Origin: a gamma proteobacterium IMCC1989
GTDB taxonomy: Bacteria > Pseudomonadota > Gammaproteobacteria > Pseudomonadales > Cellvibrionaceae
NCBI GenBank assembly: GCA_000209515.2
Contig: AEVK01000174.1
Location: 1 to 52,819 of the forward strand
DNA length: 52,819 nucleotides
Direction of reading: 5' to 3'
In this document: one piece after another, positions 36,409 to 45,366 of the stretch
How positions within the stretch are numbered: the first letter of the stretch is position 1
How the letters are laid out: the number at the start of each line of letters is the position of its first letter
Notes under the pieces: model-generated
Seen by the model: the letters and a program-made list of their open reading frames with translations, nothing else
Databases searched by the model: none
Told to the model about the DNA's origin: nothing
Made by a program: the position numbers and the translations under genes

Positions 36409-37875
36409 TTAATCATGAGCGACATGCACAAGTATGGTTTGCGGGCGGTCTTCTTGCACTTTTCGACTAGTGGCAACTATAACGAGCTTTGCCTCTGAAG
36501 ACATAAAACGTTTGTCCGCTTTAATACGGAACAAGGCATTATTAGGCGCAGGGACAATTTCAGATTTATCATCCCGCTCGATAAAGTCGGCTTTTGCCCC
36601 CAGTAAACGGCGATCCGATAAGTCTTTATGTAAATTAGCGCTGGCAATACGGCTAGATTCAATCCAATTTTTAACGCCCTCGCGACTCCCATTATTAGTG
36701 GGACAAACTTCTATCACTAGATCTTTGCCTTCCCACGATTTTTCGAATAATAAGGTAAACACACCATCTCTTTTTTGTTCAAAACTGAGCGTGGTGTAAT
36801 TTAAATTCACACGATTAACCTGCGCTTTAATATAATTCATTGCTTGTTTCATCGCCGGCAAGCTATCGTCGTGATGGTAAGGAGAAAAACGCGGGGGAAT
36901 ATTATTTGGCGCTAGTTCACTAATAGGCCCTACCATACGAATAAGACTTTCATATAAGGCTCGCGGTGTACTCTCAGACGAATCCGCTACCAATTCGAAT
37001 GCCGCTAAATCTTGTACCATGGCACGAATCCAACGGTGGTGCCGCTGATTAATATGATGACCAAGGTGCTCACCACCTTCCGCTACACCAGCCAATTGCA
37101 TGGCCTTATGGCGTATCACTAATGCAAGATCTTTGGCTTGTTGTTGAATCGGTTTAGGACCAACCATATCTTCATTGCCTGCCCTAAACTTATCGGCACC
37201 AATAGATAAGAGCGGTGGGCAATAATTAGGGTCTAACTGTACGCTACCGCCCTCAGGTTTTAGCACACGAAACAATGGCAAACCAATATATCGACTACTC
37301 ACCCTATCGCTTATCTGTAAAGAAATTTTAGGAATTAGTCGAGGTAAAATCTTTTCATTATCACCGGTATTTTCATCAATACGAGGCTGATCATCACGGC
37401 TAAAATAACGTTGTATTTCAGAGCGTTCGCTTGCACTACCCGGTACTTGAATAGGTACGGCCAACTGTACAGTGACGCCGTCACTGCTTATATCACCTAA
37501 CGTTACCGTTAATGGGTCATCTATATTTGCATCGTAATCAACGACTAAGCCATCAGGCAAGATTGCCATAATGCGTAAAATGTTGACTTCACCTTCTAGT
37601 AACGCAGCATAATCTATGGACAAGGCACCAACGCCCCAAAAATTAGGCGACAAGGCCGCGACCATACGACTTAACTGCCCTTCCCAATATTGTTGATTTT
37701 GTTGAAAATGATGAGGGGACAGCAACATACCTTCGTGCCAGCAAATAGGGCTAGGCAAACGCTGTTGCGTAACGTTGGTATGAGAAGCCGATGACTGTGC
37801 TTTTGATGACGATGTTTTAGATGAACGCATACTGTTATCGGGTGATGCCGCTGGCTCAACTGTTGAGGTAGACAT
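36409..37875 (-). CDS. tssK: T6SS baseplate protein TssK (ImpJ/VasE)
   Basis: Baseplate trimer that links the sheath platform to TssL/TssM. Family hallmarks are ICWHEGMLLSPHHFQQNQQYWE near residue 43 and YIGLPLFRVLKPEG in the middle. The first 40 residues are a Ser/Thr-rich tail not seen in most TssK. 488 residues. A near-perfect Shine-Dalgarno AAGGAGGT sits before the ATG, and the ATG overlaps the tssJ stop (TAATG). Confidence 0.95.
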   Translation of the reverse strand: MSTSTVEPAASPDNSMRSSKTSSSKAQSSASHTNVTQQRLPSPICWHEGMLLSPHHFQQNQQYWEGQLSRMVAALSPNFWGVGALSIDYAALLEGEVNILRIMAILPDGLVVDYDANIDDPLTVTLGDISSDGVTVQLAVPIQVPGSASERSEIQRYFSRDDQPRIDENTGDNEKILPRLIPKISLQISDRVSSRYIGLPLFRVLKPEGGSVQLDPNYCPPLLSIGADKFRAGNEDMVGPKPIQQQAKDLALVIRHKAMQLAGVAEGGEHLGHHINQRHHRWIRAMVQDLAAFELVADSSESTPRALYESLIRMVGPISELAPNNIPPRFSPYHHDDSLPAMKQAMNYIKAQVNRVNLNYTTLSFEQKRDGVFTLLFEKSWEGKDLVIEVCPTNNGSREGVKNWIESSRIASANLHKDLSDRRLLGAKADFIERDDKSEIVPAPNNALFRIKADKRFMSSEAKLVIVATSRKVQEDRPQTILVHVAHD

Positions 37876-38423
37876 TATTTACCTCCTTCTTGTAATAATT
37901 CGTAGCGAGTATTTAACAAACGTATTTTCAACTGTTTAAAATGACTGAGTTCAGCAACATATTGACCATCGCTGGTGCGATAATTAGTAAACATCAAAAT
38001 ATTTTTTGCATTTTTATGCGCTTTGGGTAATGTAATTTTTTTGATCAACGATAGAGGAACTACTTCTAAACTCACTACGTCAATTTCTTTATCATAACGC
38101 TTCGTCAGTGATGGCTTTTTCGTAAACCATTCAGGGCCATTCAGCTCTATTAATAGTGGCGTGACACTGCTGTCGTAAATAAACAATAGATCTATTGCCA
38201 CTGGCGTATCCATATTGCTATCGGCTGTTGATTCCAATGCTATCGACGATAAGGCGTTATCACTTCCTAGCCCAACCATTTTGAGTGCGCTTTTCGCACT
38301 GCCGCATCCACTCAATAATAAAGAACAAAACGACAATAAAAAAACAACGACTAAAGGTCGTAGCACACGTTTTTCACCTATCATTTGAGTGATTAAACGC
38401 AAACGGGATCTATGCATTATCAT
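37875..38423 (-). CDS. tssJ: T6SS outer-membrane lipoprotein TssJ (VasD)
   Basis: Lipoprotein that anchors TssM at the outer membrane. The signal peptide ends in the lipobox LLSGC (Cys 40 from this start), followed by a TssJ beta domain with LFIYDSSVTPLLIELNGPEWF and VVPLSLIKKITLPKAHKN. 182 residues. I place the start at the ATG at 38423, which overlaps the tssG stop (TAATG). An ATG at 38438 would add five residues. The stop overlaps tssK in the same way. Confidence 0.92.
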   Translation of the reverse strand: MIMHRSRLRLITQMIGEKRVLRPLVVVFLLSFCSLLLSGCGSAKSALKMVGLGSDNALSSIALESTADSNMDTPVAIDLLFIYDSSVTPLLIELNGPEWFTKKPSLTKRYDKEIDVVSLEVVPLSLIKKITLPKAHKNAKNILMFTNYRTSDGQYVAELSHFKQLKIRLLNTRYELLQEGGK

Positions 38424-39697
38424 TAGTTCGATCCCCATGTTAGGCTTTTATCATTTTCAATAGATAAACTGGGATTAGAGGTTTCCACTGTAAAACGTAT
38501 TTTCATTGTTTGTTGCTCGGCAGCTCTTACGGGTGCGATGGGTAATGCGGTGGTTAACCCTAACGCTAAGTTACCTACTGCTGTCGTGTTACTTGCTTTT
38601 TTGGTTTGCACGGTATCGCCTACTTTTTTTTCTGTCGTGGCTAATGTCGCTGTTAGCTGTTTGTCTTCTGTTATTAGTGATAGGGGTTCTAAGCCTTCAC
38701 GTAGTCCGCTATCTAATTCACGATCTAATTCACTGGCCAACCCTTTCCCTAATGTCACTTTAGGTATTTGATCAGCAGCCAATAACAAAACCACTTTGCA
38801 GTCACAACGACAATCTGTAATACGGCGTAACAATTCCACTAATGCGGAATGTGCTGCGCCACCAGGTATTAATTGACTCACTTCTGCCCACGGCAGAGTA
38901 TCTATCACTAATTCAATCGCTTGTTGCTGATCCCATACTTTTGTTCCCAATGTAGCGCTATGGCCTAAGCGACTAGTCTCTGGCTTACCTAATTGACTAT
39001 GGTCGCTGTCATCCACCAGTAGCCAGCCACCTTTATAGGCATTTAATGTTAATAGTGACAACCCCATTTCAAACTGTAATAGCTGTTTGATGACCGGGAA
39101 TGACATTCTGCTATTAGCCAATAAACCCGACAAACTAATATCAGATTTATTAGCAGAGCGATTAAAAAATGCGCCGCTCAATGCCTGAAACAATTCTCCG
39201 CTATGACTTTCATCTGCAGGCGTATCAATTAAGTTGGGTCGCGTGGTACGACTCACCAAATAACGCAATGCCATTAAACGATTATTAAATAAATCCAAAA
39301 AATCTGCCATGGTGTGATCACCTTTGGCAGAGAGTTCTTTTATCCATGCGATAAACGGTTCAGGTAAAGGCCCTTCCGTTGTCGACAGCACACCATTGGA
39401 CAAAATAATTTTGGTTGCTTGCGTTTCATCTTCTTGGTTCTCGACGCGACGAATTTCTCCCGGAGGAAAATCCGATGCCAACGAGGCTTTAAACTCAATC
39501 TGTCGAGTTAATGTTTCTAATACAGCGCTGTCCTTATATGAACCGTTAAATGAACCTTGTTCTGAGCCATTGCTCAGGCCGTTATCTTTGGCCATTAACA
39601 ACAATGTTTTTACTAGCTGTAAAAATTCCCAACCCACCTCTCGCTCATTGAGTAAGCTTTTTACAGTATGATTTGTTCGCCAATACGCGGAGGCCAT
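38423..39697 (-). CDS. tssG: T6SS baseplate protein TssG (ImpH/VasB)
   Basis: Wedge component with TssE, TssF and TssK. The family pattern is present: VGWEFLQLVKTLL-type N terminus, FKASLASDFPPGEI, FLDLFNNRLMALRY and LSLLTLNAYKGG. 424 residues is longer than the common about 340: there is an insertion in the first 80 residues (SNGSEQGSFNGSYKDS) and a tail after about 330. The start is the ATG at 39697, 10 nt after GAAGGAG. The GTG at 39706 sits too close to that site. It overlaps the end of tssF by 37 bp. tssH, often next in such clusters, is absent. Confidence 0.9.
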   Translation of the reverse strand: MASAYWRTNHTVKSLLNEREVGWEFLQLVKTLLLMAKDNGLSNGSEQGSFNGSYKDSAVLETLTRQIEFKASLASDFPPGEIRRVENQEDETQATKIILSNGVLSTTEGPLPEPFIAWIKELSAKGDHTMADFLDLFNNRLMALRYLVSRTTRPNLIDTPADESHSGELFQALSGAFFNRSANKSDISLSGLLANSRMSFPVIKQLLQFEMGLSLLTLNAYKGGWLLVDDSDHSQLGKPETSRLGHSATLGTKVWDQQQAIELVIDTLPWAEVSQLIPGGAAHSALVELLRRITDCRCDCKVVLLLAADQIPKVTLGKGLASELDRELDSGLREGLEPLSLITEDKQLTATLATTEKKVGDTVQTKKASNTTAVGNLALGLTTALPIAPVRAAEQQTMKIRFTVETSNPSLSIENDKSLTWGSN

Positions 39698-41586
39698 TGC
39701 TTCCACACTCCTTCACGTTGATAGCTAATAAATTGTAATTGTACAAAGTGATTTAACGTGGTGTACAAGCCTAAAAAGTGACTAATAATATCGCCAAACA
39801 ATAAGGGATTTGCACCATCAAAAAAGGACTCTTCAATCGTTAAGGTCACTATTGTGCCGCGATAGTGACCACGCCAAGCATCATTTCCCATACGGCGTAC
39901 CGATGCTTTTGTACTTATTTCGGTAATACCGTCTATTTGGCGGCGATGGGATGCGGTCATTGGGTCGCAATACAAATGTAACAGTTGTTTTAATCGTTCT
40001 AGGGAAATTTTTTGTGAGGCAACACTTGCACCCGATGCACTCCCCAGCTCTCCCCCAAACTCTGCTCCTGATGCCGAACCCACAAGAGACAATTGATTCA
40101 ACTGTAACTGTGATAACAATTTAACTGTAGATTCGTTATTTAATTCCGCGCCCTTAAATAAGGTCGGGCGAGCAACGATATTGGCATTCACCATAGCGCC
40201 TGCGCCTAATAGTTTCAGCGTATTGCCTATGCGTAGCGATTCGGGTAATTGTCGATTATTACATAAGCCTTTGGTACTCAAGGTTTGGTCAATGGCATAG
40301 GCTGGAGATAAGGCTTTATCATATAAAGAAATCATCGTGTCGCAGCCTTTACTGCCTGGAGTTATGGGTGGCACTAAGCGATTCACGTAAGCCAAAGGAC
40401 TGGTATCTACGGACTCTACATGGCTGTTTAAGCGATTGTTTAAACGACCACCCATCACATTTTCTGCGGCTGCACCGCCTAACCAAGGTTCCGCATGACG
40501 CACCTTACCATCTGAAGACAGTAAACGAACTTGAGTCACGCTATGTACTTCGCTCTGCCCATATTGAGATTCATCAGCAATCACCCGATACTCGTAACGG
40601 CTATGGTCCAGTTGCACAGGTTTAAACGTGGTTTGAAATAAATTAATCGCAGGGAAACTATTGGTTGTTAAGCTATTTTTTTGTAGGCCTTGTAATTTAT
40701 CTGCCTTATTCAGTATGAGCAGCAACTCAAACTCTTCAGTAATACCACTAACATCTAAACCCTTCACATCAAAGAAATAGAATTTCTCTGGAAAATAAAA
40801 ATATTCTAACAATAAACGATAGGCATTATGCGTACCTGCCGTTTGCGGAAGTACATTCTGCTGCTCTTCAAGACCTAACCAGCCAATTGAGGCGTCCGGT
40901 AGCTCGGTGATTTTATCGCCATGACGAATCGCTATACCGCATAAATCATTCGATAATATCTGATGTAATCTAGATCTAATTTGAGGGTCTGCGATAAAAA
41001 ACCGAATGTTCGACATAGGATATTCATAAATAGGATCCGTGCCGTAACTGGATAAAGCAATAGAAATAACACCGTTAACATCCGTTCGGTTATCTAAAAA
41101 GTCGAATACATTTTTTGGTTTTAGCGCGACATCATCAATGGCGAGTGGCCACATAGGCGTGTCGTAACAACATTGCATACGACATTCTACTGCGCGCTTT
41201 TCGTTACCTTCCGTACTTCTGCGCTGAGTGCTCCAAGTTGAGAACATACGTCCTTTTTCTAAGGTGTAGCCATTCACGTAATTAGCGCCGTCGGCTAATA
41301 CATTGCCCTGCATCACTGTCATACTGGGAATAGAACGCAGTAAATGCGGGTAAAGATTTAATAATAAATGATTGGGAATTTCTTGTCGTTGCTGTTCTAA
41401 ATCACAACGTAGCTGACTAGTTAACCAGACAAAAGACTGTAATAACTGTTCAACATGAGGGTCTGCCGAATGACCCGCACTTAAACGCAACTCGGCAGCA
41501 GCCGCTGGATACGCATGACTAAAGGTATCCACCGCTCCGCGCATCGCGCTTAATTCATCTTGAAAGTATTCAATATGTTCTGTCAT
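39661..41586 (-). CDS. tssF: T6SS baseplate protein TssF (ImpG/VasA)
   Basis: Wedge protein of the baseplate. The N terminus EYFQDELSAMRGAVDTFSHAYP and ADPHVEQLLQSFVWLTSQLR are TssF hallmarks, with PHLLRSIPSMTV soon after and LYCDPMTASHRRQIDGI near the C terminus. 641 residues is normal to slightly long. It lies 73 bp after tssE and its end overlaps tssG. Confidence 0.95.
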   Translation of the reverse strand: MTEHIEYFQDELSAMRGAVDTFSHAYPAAAAELRLSAGHSADPHVEQLLQSFVWLTSQLRCDLEQQRQEIPNHLLLNLYPHLLRSIPSMTVMQGNVLADGANYVNGYTLEKGRMFSTWSTQRRSTEGNEKRAVECRMQCCYDTPMWPLAIDDVALKPKNVFDFLDNRTDVNGVISIALSSYGTDPIYEYPMSNIRFFIADPQIRSRLHQILSNDLCGIAIRHGDKITELPDASIGWLGLEEQQNVLPQTAGTHNAYRLLLEYFYFPEKFYFFDVKGLDVSGITEEFELLLILNKADKLQGLQKNSLTTNSFPAINLFQTTFKPVQLDHSRYEYRVIADESQYGQSEVHSVTQVRLLSSDGKVRHAEPWLGGAAAENVMGGRLNNRLNSHVESVDTSPLAYVNRLVPPITPGSKGCDTMISLYDKALSPAYAIDQTLSTKGLCNNRQLPESLRIGNTLKLLGAGAMVNANIVARPTLFKGAELNNESTVKLLSQLQLNQLSLVGSASGAEFGGELGSASGASVASQKISLERLKQLLHLYCDPMTASHRRQIDGITEISTKASVRRMGNDAWRGHYRGTIVTLTIEESFFDGANPLLFGDIISHFLGLYTTLNHFVQLQFISYQREGVWKQWPPRIGEQIIL

Positions 41587-41659
41587 TGTCTCAAGCTTTT
41601 ATTGTGTAATTTATGATGAGTATTTCTGTGTCCTTTACATTCGAAAATAAGCATAAGGA

Positions 41660-42016
41660 TCAGAAAAAAAACTGTTCTTCCAGTTCACATTCCTCTAACT
41701 GAAGCACTAACTGGCAACTCGCTCTATCACTGAAACTGTTCAAGTCTTTTACAGTTACATCGACTAAACGGGGCTCAAACTCTAAAATTTTACTGCGTAA
41801 TAATTCTCGATAATAGGTATGTGCATCGCCAGTATGACTATATTCATCAACGATTTCAGGAACGCCAAAGCCAGTAACCCAAGTATTAACCAATGGTTTA
41901 TCACCTAAATACATACGCGTTGAAATAATGCGTTGTATTTGATCACGTACTGATTGCTGTAATGATTGGTGCTCACATGAGGCATCTAATTTTTCAAACA
42001 GCGTTTTAACCACCAT
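41660..42016 (-). CDS. tssE: T6SS baseplate protein TssE (gp25-like)
   Basis: gp25-like protein that starts sheath polymerisation on the baseplate. Within 118 residues the gp25/IraD pattern is visible: LFEKLDASCE, then VRDQIQRIISTRMY, LVNTWVTGFGVPEIVDE, and RSKILEFEPRLVDVTV. Chosen start is the ATG at 42016 with AGG 7 nt upstream. The ATG at 42079 would add 21 hydrophobic residues and has no ribosome site. It lies between hcp and tssF. Confidence 0.9.
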   Translation of the reverse strand: MVVKTLFEKLDASCEHQSLQQSVRDQIQRIISTRMYLGDKPLVNTWVTGFGVPEIVDEYSHTGDAHTYYRELLRSKILEFEPRLVDVTVKDLNSFSDRASCQLVLQLEECELEEQFFF

Positions 42017-42094
42017 ACTGATACCTAATAAACAACCGGCTAAATAATTCTCTACAATACCTTCTAAATAAAATTCCATATAAAAAGGCTATTT

Positions 42095-42112
42095 GATATT
42101 GATATTGATATT
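42095..42112. repeat. GATATT x3 microsatellite in the hcp-tssE gap
   Basis: Three exact copies of GATATT lie in the 138-bp gap between the hcp stop and the tssE start. No terminator is evident there, so read-through into tssE is likely. Confidence 0.6.
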
Positions 42113-42154
42113 GCAATGCTCACGTTAATGAACACTGCAACACCAGTAACACAA

Positions 42155-42760
42155 TTACATCGTATAAGAGCCCGGTGCAATTGGACGGTTGCGTGCAATA
42201 CTCCAACCTGTTGCCACATGGCCTTTGTTCTGTAGGCCCGGACCCTGCAAGCAATGTACCCACGAGATTTCGGTGAAGTTCAATTTAAATTGCTCTGTCG
42301 CCATATCGTTAGGGTGAGACTGGAACTGAATCTCGCTAATCAACACTTGTGTTAATTCAAACTGCATTAACAGATTTAAACGATCACCCGAGTTACGTAA
42401 AACATGTATCCGGCAAGGTGAACCTTCGGCATCTAACAACTTCGCACGTAGGCAATATTCATATAATTTAGGTGAACTCACATCCACATATTTCACACAA
42501 GTAAAGTCAGATACCACTGGTCGACCCGATGTACGCGCACTGTTGCTCACGTCGGTGGTGACCTGCTGTTGAATACCCTGATTGATAGAAACAAGCTCTA
42601 CACATTTGGTCGCATCAAATCCTAGTTGCCCGGGGTTATCCGTAATACCTACCCAACTATCTGCTGCTTCCCCATCAATAAGTGAACCACCTGCACCCGC
42701 ATCGTTACCTTTAGCCGATGTGAGCGCGGCATCACCAAGTTCTAGTAATATTAGATCCAT
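42155..42760 (-). CDS. hcp: T6SS inner-tube protein Hcp (TssD)
   Basis: Hexameric inner-tube protein, secreted with the spike. It begins MDLILLEL and has the family's beta pattern with FTCVKYVDVSSPKLYEYCLRA-type strands and LNFTEISWVHC near the C terminus. 201 residues is longer than the usual 160-175. The start ATG at 42760 has GGAG 6 nt upstream. An adjacent ATG at 42763 is also possible. It is between tssBC and tssE, with a 12-bp repeat array before it. Confidence 0.9.
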   Translation of the reverse strand: MDLILLELGDAALTSAKGNDAGAGGSLIDGEAADSWVGITDNPGQLGFDATKCVELVSINQGIQQQVTTDVSNSARTSGRPVVSDFTCVKYVDVSSPKLYEYCLRAKLLDAEGSPCRIHVLRNSGDRLNLLMQFELTQVLISEIQFQSHPNDMATEQFKLNFTEISWVHCLQGPGLQNKGHVATGWSIARNRPIAPGSYTM

Positions 42761-42792
42761 CATGATCTCCAAAAAATTTTCAAGTTATAGTG

Positions 42793-42840
42793 ACTTATAT
42801 AATTACTTATACAGTTACTTATATAGCTACTTATACAACC
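42793..42840. repeat. four-copy 12-bp tandem repeat between tssBC and hcp
   Basis: ACTTATATAATT, ACTTATACAGTT, ACTTATATAGCT and ACTTATACAACC, with a partial fifth ACTTA reaching into the tssBC stop codon. Units alternate, so a 24-bp higher-order period is visible. Confidence 0.85.
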
Positions 42841-42842
42841 AC

Positions 42843-44792
42843 TTACCCAGGAATATCTGCAACTAAGCGAATAGACGTGGTTAATTCTTCCAGCTGGAAG
42901 TGTGGCTTAAGGAAGACAACTGCTTTGTAAGAGCCTGGTTTTCCGGGAACATCTGTCACGTCAATACGTGCTTCACGTAAAGGGTAACGGGCTTTAATTT
43001 CATTCGCTGCAGAATCATCAATTAATACATAGCTAGAGATCCACGTATTTAAATAAGAGGCCACATTGTCTTTTGTTAAGAATGAACCCACTTTGTCACG
43101 CATAATCACTTTGATGTAATGTGCGAAACGAGACGCGTTTAATACATAGGGCAACATTGCCGATGTACGGGCATTGGCATTGGCTGCGTCGGTATTGTAT
43201 TTTTTCGGCTGGTTGGTTGTTTGACCACCAAAGAACGCGGCTTTATCGCTCCCTTTACAGTGCAAGATCGCCATAAAACCTAAGTCATTTAGTTCTTTTT
43301 CACGACGATCGGTAATAGCGACTTGTGTAGGACAGGTCAGTTTAATATCACCCGCGGCGGTTTTAAATGTATGACTAGGCAAACCTTCAACCAAACCACC
43401 CCCTTCAACACCACGAATAGCGGCCAACCAACCAAACTTAGCAAACGCATTAGTAATTCGCTGACCTAGGATAAATGCTGGATTCCCCCATAGGTAACGT
43501 GATGCATCGGTACCATCTACTTCTTCTCGGAAATCAAAACCATCAACAACAACGGTTTCTGGCCCAAACGGTAAGCGCAACAACACTTTCGGCAGAGTTA
43601 AACTTACATAACGAGAGTCTTCACTATCGCGAAAGCTACGCCATTTAATTAATTCAGCACTCTCGAATATCTTAGATAAGTCTCTTGGCTGAGACAGCGA
43701 GAAGTAATCTTGAAGATCGAATAACTTAGCGTAAGCAGAAGAAATAAACGGTGCATGAGCCGCGGCTGCTACACCCGATATTTTTTCTAACAATTCAATA
43801 TCTTCAGGATGACGACCAAATTCATAGTCACCTAATAAGAAACTGTAAGGGTCACCACCGTAAGTACCAAACTCTTCTTCATACACTTTCTTAAATAGTG
43901 CACTTTGATCAAATTCAGAGGCTTTTTGTAGATCTTTTAGCAGTTCTTTTTGCGTGACATTTAATACCCGCAGTTTTAAGCGTGTGCTGGTTTCGGTATT
44001 CATAACCAAAAAATTCAAACCGCGCCAAGACGCTTCTAACTTTTGGAAACTTGGCTCATGTAAAATCAAGTTCACCTGACGAGTTAGCAAATTATCAATT
44101 TCTGATATACGATCATTCATCAAATCTGCGGCATCTGCATCTGACTCTTTTGCGTCTTCACCTAGCATGTCTCTAGCAAACTGACCAATCAACGACAGCG
44201 CATACGGCTCTTGTGATTCGTCTAAGGCCATGCGACCTTCTTTTAACAAGCGCGTTACAAATTCAGAAGGCGTAATCGCTGATGTATCTTCTGCGTCTTT
44301 ATAGAGGTCAGCGACTTCTTTTTTAAGGTCATCACTAGCTAATAATTCACTCAACAAACCATCTAGTGCATCATTACCATCTAACTTAGCAAGAAAATCG
44401 CGCAATAAGTTTCGTGATATAAATAGCGCATTAGACGCGGGGATTTTTTCAACAATACGCAACGGTGAAAAATCATCTATTGTGGTAAATAACAATTCAA
44501 CGTTTAACTTATCGTCATCTTCCTCTGTTAGCGCATTATCCACTTTCATGGTTAATCGTGGCGCATAACCTTCAAGTACCTCATCAAAATTGTCTCTATC
44601 TATTTCGATGAAGTTTCTTTCTTTAAAAGGCGGTAACGCCTCTTTAGGGTTTCCCGACAAATCAGAGAGAACACCTACAATTAACGGGAGTTCTCTTTGA
44701 ATAATGGCATCGCCTATTTCAACATCATAGGTTATATGCACACGAGGTGAGCGAATCCTAGACAGTTTTTTCTGTGAGCTTTCCAAAACCAT
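42843..44792 (-). CDS. tssBC: TssB-TssC contractile sheath fusion protein
   Basis: One uninterrupted ORF of 649 residues joins both sheath proteins. Residues 1 to about 165 are TssB: SRIRSPRVHITYDVEIG, LPLIVGVLSDLSGNPKEALPP, IDRDNFDEVL and IDDFSPLRIVEKIP. Residues about 185-649 are TssC: ESQEPYALSLI, FQKLEASWRGLNFLV, ASEFDQSALFKKVYEEEFGT, GGGLVEGLPSHTF, LTCPTQVAITDRREKEL and KPHFQLEELTTSIRLV at the C terminus. TssB (about 165) plus TssC (about 490) gives this length, so neither half is truncated. No ribosome site or Met near the junction suggests a separate TssC start. The TssC N-terminal helix (FVTRLLKEGRMALDE) becomes internal. Confidence 0.95.
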   Translation of the reverse strand: MVLESSQKKLSRIRSPRVHITYDVEIGDAIIQRELPLIVGVLSDLSGNPKEALPPFKERNFIEIDRDNFDEVLEGYAPRLTMKVDNALTEEDDDKLNVELLFTTIDDFSPLRIVEKIPASNALFISRNLLRDFLAKLDGNDALDGLLSELLASDDLKKEVADLYKDAEDTSAITPSEFVTRLLKEGRMALDESQEPYALSLIGQFARDMLGEDAKESDADAADLMNDRISEIDNLLTRQVNLILHEPSFQKLEASWRGLNFLVMNTETSTRLKLRVLNVTQKELLKDLQKASEFDQSALFKKVYEEEFGTYGGDPYSFLLGDYEFGRHPEDIELLEKISGVAAAAHAPFISSAYAKLFDLQDYFSLSQPRDLSKIFESAELIKWRSFRDSEDSRYVSLTLPKVLLRLPFGPETVVVDGFDFREEVDGTDASRYLWGNPAFILGQRITNAFAKFGWLAAIRGVEGGGLVEGLPSHTFKTAAGDIKLTCPTQVAITDRREKELNDLGFMAILHCKGSDKAAFFGGQTTNQPKKYNTDAANANARTSAMLPYVLNASRFAHYIKVIMRDKVGSFLTKDNVASYLNTWISSYVLIDDSAANEIKARYPLREARIDVTDVPGKPGSYKAVVFLKPHFQLEELTTSIRLVADIPG

Positions 44793-44823
44793 TTCCTCTT
44801 ATTAAATAATAGTAAAAATAAAT

Positions 44824-45063
44824 TTATAAATTAGTATTAGCGTATCGGTAGCATTCATTATCGACTTTTTCAATAACCCCTTTATCAACAAGAATACTTA
44901 ATGCGCAGTTAACAGCATCTGCAGACTCATACAATTTCTGGCGAGTAATCCACCATTTTGATATTCCATCGAAGCTATCCATCGCTTCCGGATGTGATCG
45001 CAGATACCCTTCAATTAAACGTGCTACATAAAGAGATTGATCGTTACAATAGCTTTGAGACAC
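44824..45063 (-). CDS. small winged-helix-like protein at the head of the T6SS operon
   Basis: 79 residues with no membrane segment. The C-terminal half looks like a winged helix: GISKWWITRQKLYESADAV, ALSILVDKGVIEKVD, then a short strand. From memory, similar proteins with a hydrophobic ISKWW-type core occur in other T6SS loci, but I cannot name the family. It is the first gene after the sigma-54 promoter at 45144-45159, with about 70 nt of leader. A local regulator is plausible but unproven. Confidence 0.7.
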   Translation of the reverse strand: MSQSYCNDQSLYVARLIEGYLRSHPEAMDSFDGISKWWITRQKLYESADAVNCALSILVDKGVIEKVDNECYRYANTNL

Positions 45064-45143
45064 ACTATCACCCGTATTATTAGTAGTTAACAGTCATTCG
45101 TTGCAACAAGTAAGCTTCATTACAACCACCTACCACTACACAA

Positions 45144-45159
45144 TGCAATCGTAGTGCCA
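45144..45159 (-). promoter_or_regulatory. sigma-54 promoter of the T6SS operon
   Basis: The minus strand reads TGGCACTACGATTGCA: consensus TGGCAC at -24, TTGC at -12, with GG and GC exactly 10 bp apart. The start is expected near 45133. The upstream gene encodes a sigma-54 activator, as expected for this promoter type. Confidence 0.85.
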
Positions 45160-45242
45160 ATTTCAAAAAAACAAAAACCTCTTTAACTTCAACAAGTTAA
45201 AAAAAAATAATTCAAAAAAAAAACAAAAAAATGCAAACAAAA

Positions 45243-45271
45243 AACCCACCCAGAGTTTTTTAACCCACCCA
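45243..45271 (-). promoter_or_regulatory. candidate upstream activator site: two direct repeats
   Basis: AACCCACCCA occurs at 45243-45252 and 45262-45271 (TGGGTGGGTT on the minus strand), 19 bp apart, 110-138 bp upstream of the expected sigma-54 start. Distance and repetition suit an enhancer-binding protein site. Confidence 0.5.
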
Positions 45272-45291
45272 TTTACAATGGTTTTTTAACG

Positions 45292-45328
45292 AAAAAAAAA
45301 AACGTAAAGTGTTGATCACTTTACGTTT
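45292..45328 (-). terminator. terminator of the sigma-54 activator gene
   Basis: An 11-bp perfect stem AACGTAAAGTG / CACTTTACGTT around a 5-nt loop is followed on the minus strand by about ten Ts, just after the activator stop at 45367. The palindrome might also be a protein-binding site. Confidence 0.85.
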
Positions 45329-45366
45329 CATTTGGATTTTTTGTTGCTTAGTTTAAGATAAAAAAA

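Larger units (their letters stand above)
45064..45366. other. regulatory gap between T6SS operon and its activator
   Basis: 303 bases without a gene. It holds the sigma-54 promoter (45144-45159), an A-rich stretch (about 45165-45240, good for bending), two direct repeats at enhancer distance (45243-45271) and the activator gene's terminator (45292-45328). Confidence 0.7.

Noticed and set aside
42843-44792. TssBC fusion as an assembly artefact
   Set aside because: The frame is open throughout, both halves are complete, and codon use does not change at the junction, so artefact is unlikely though not excluded.
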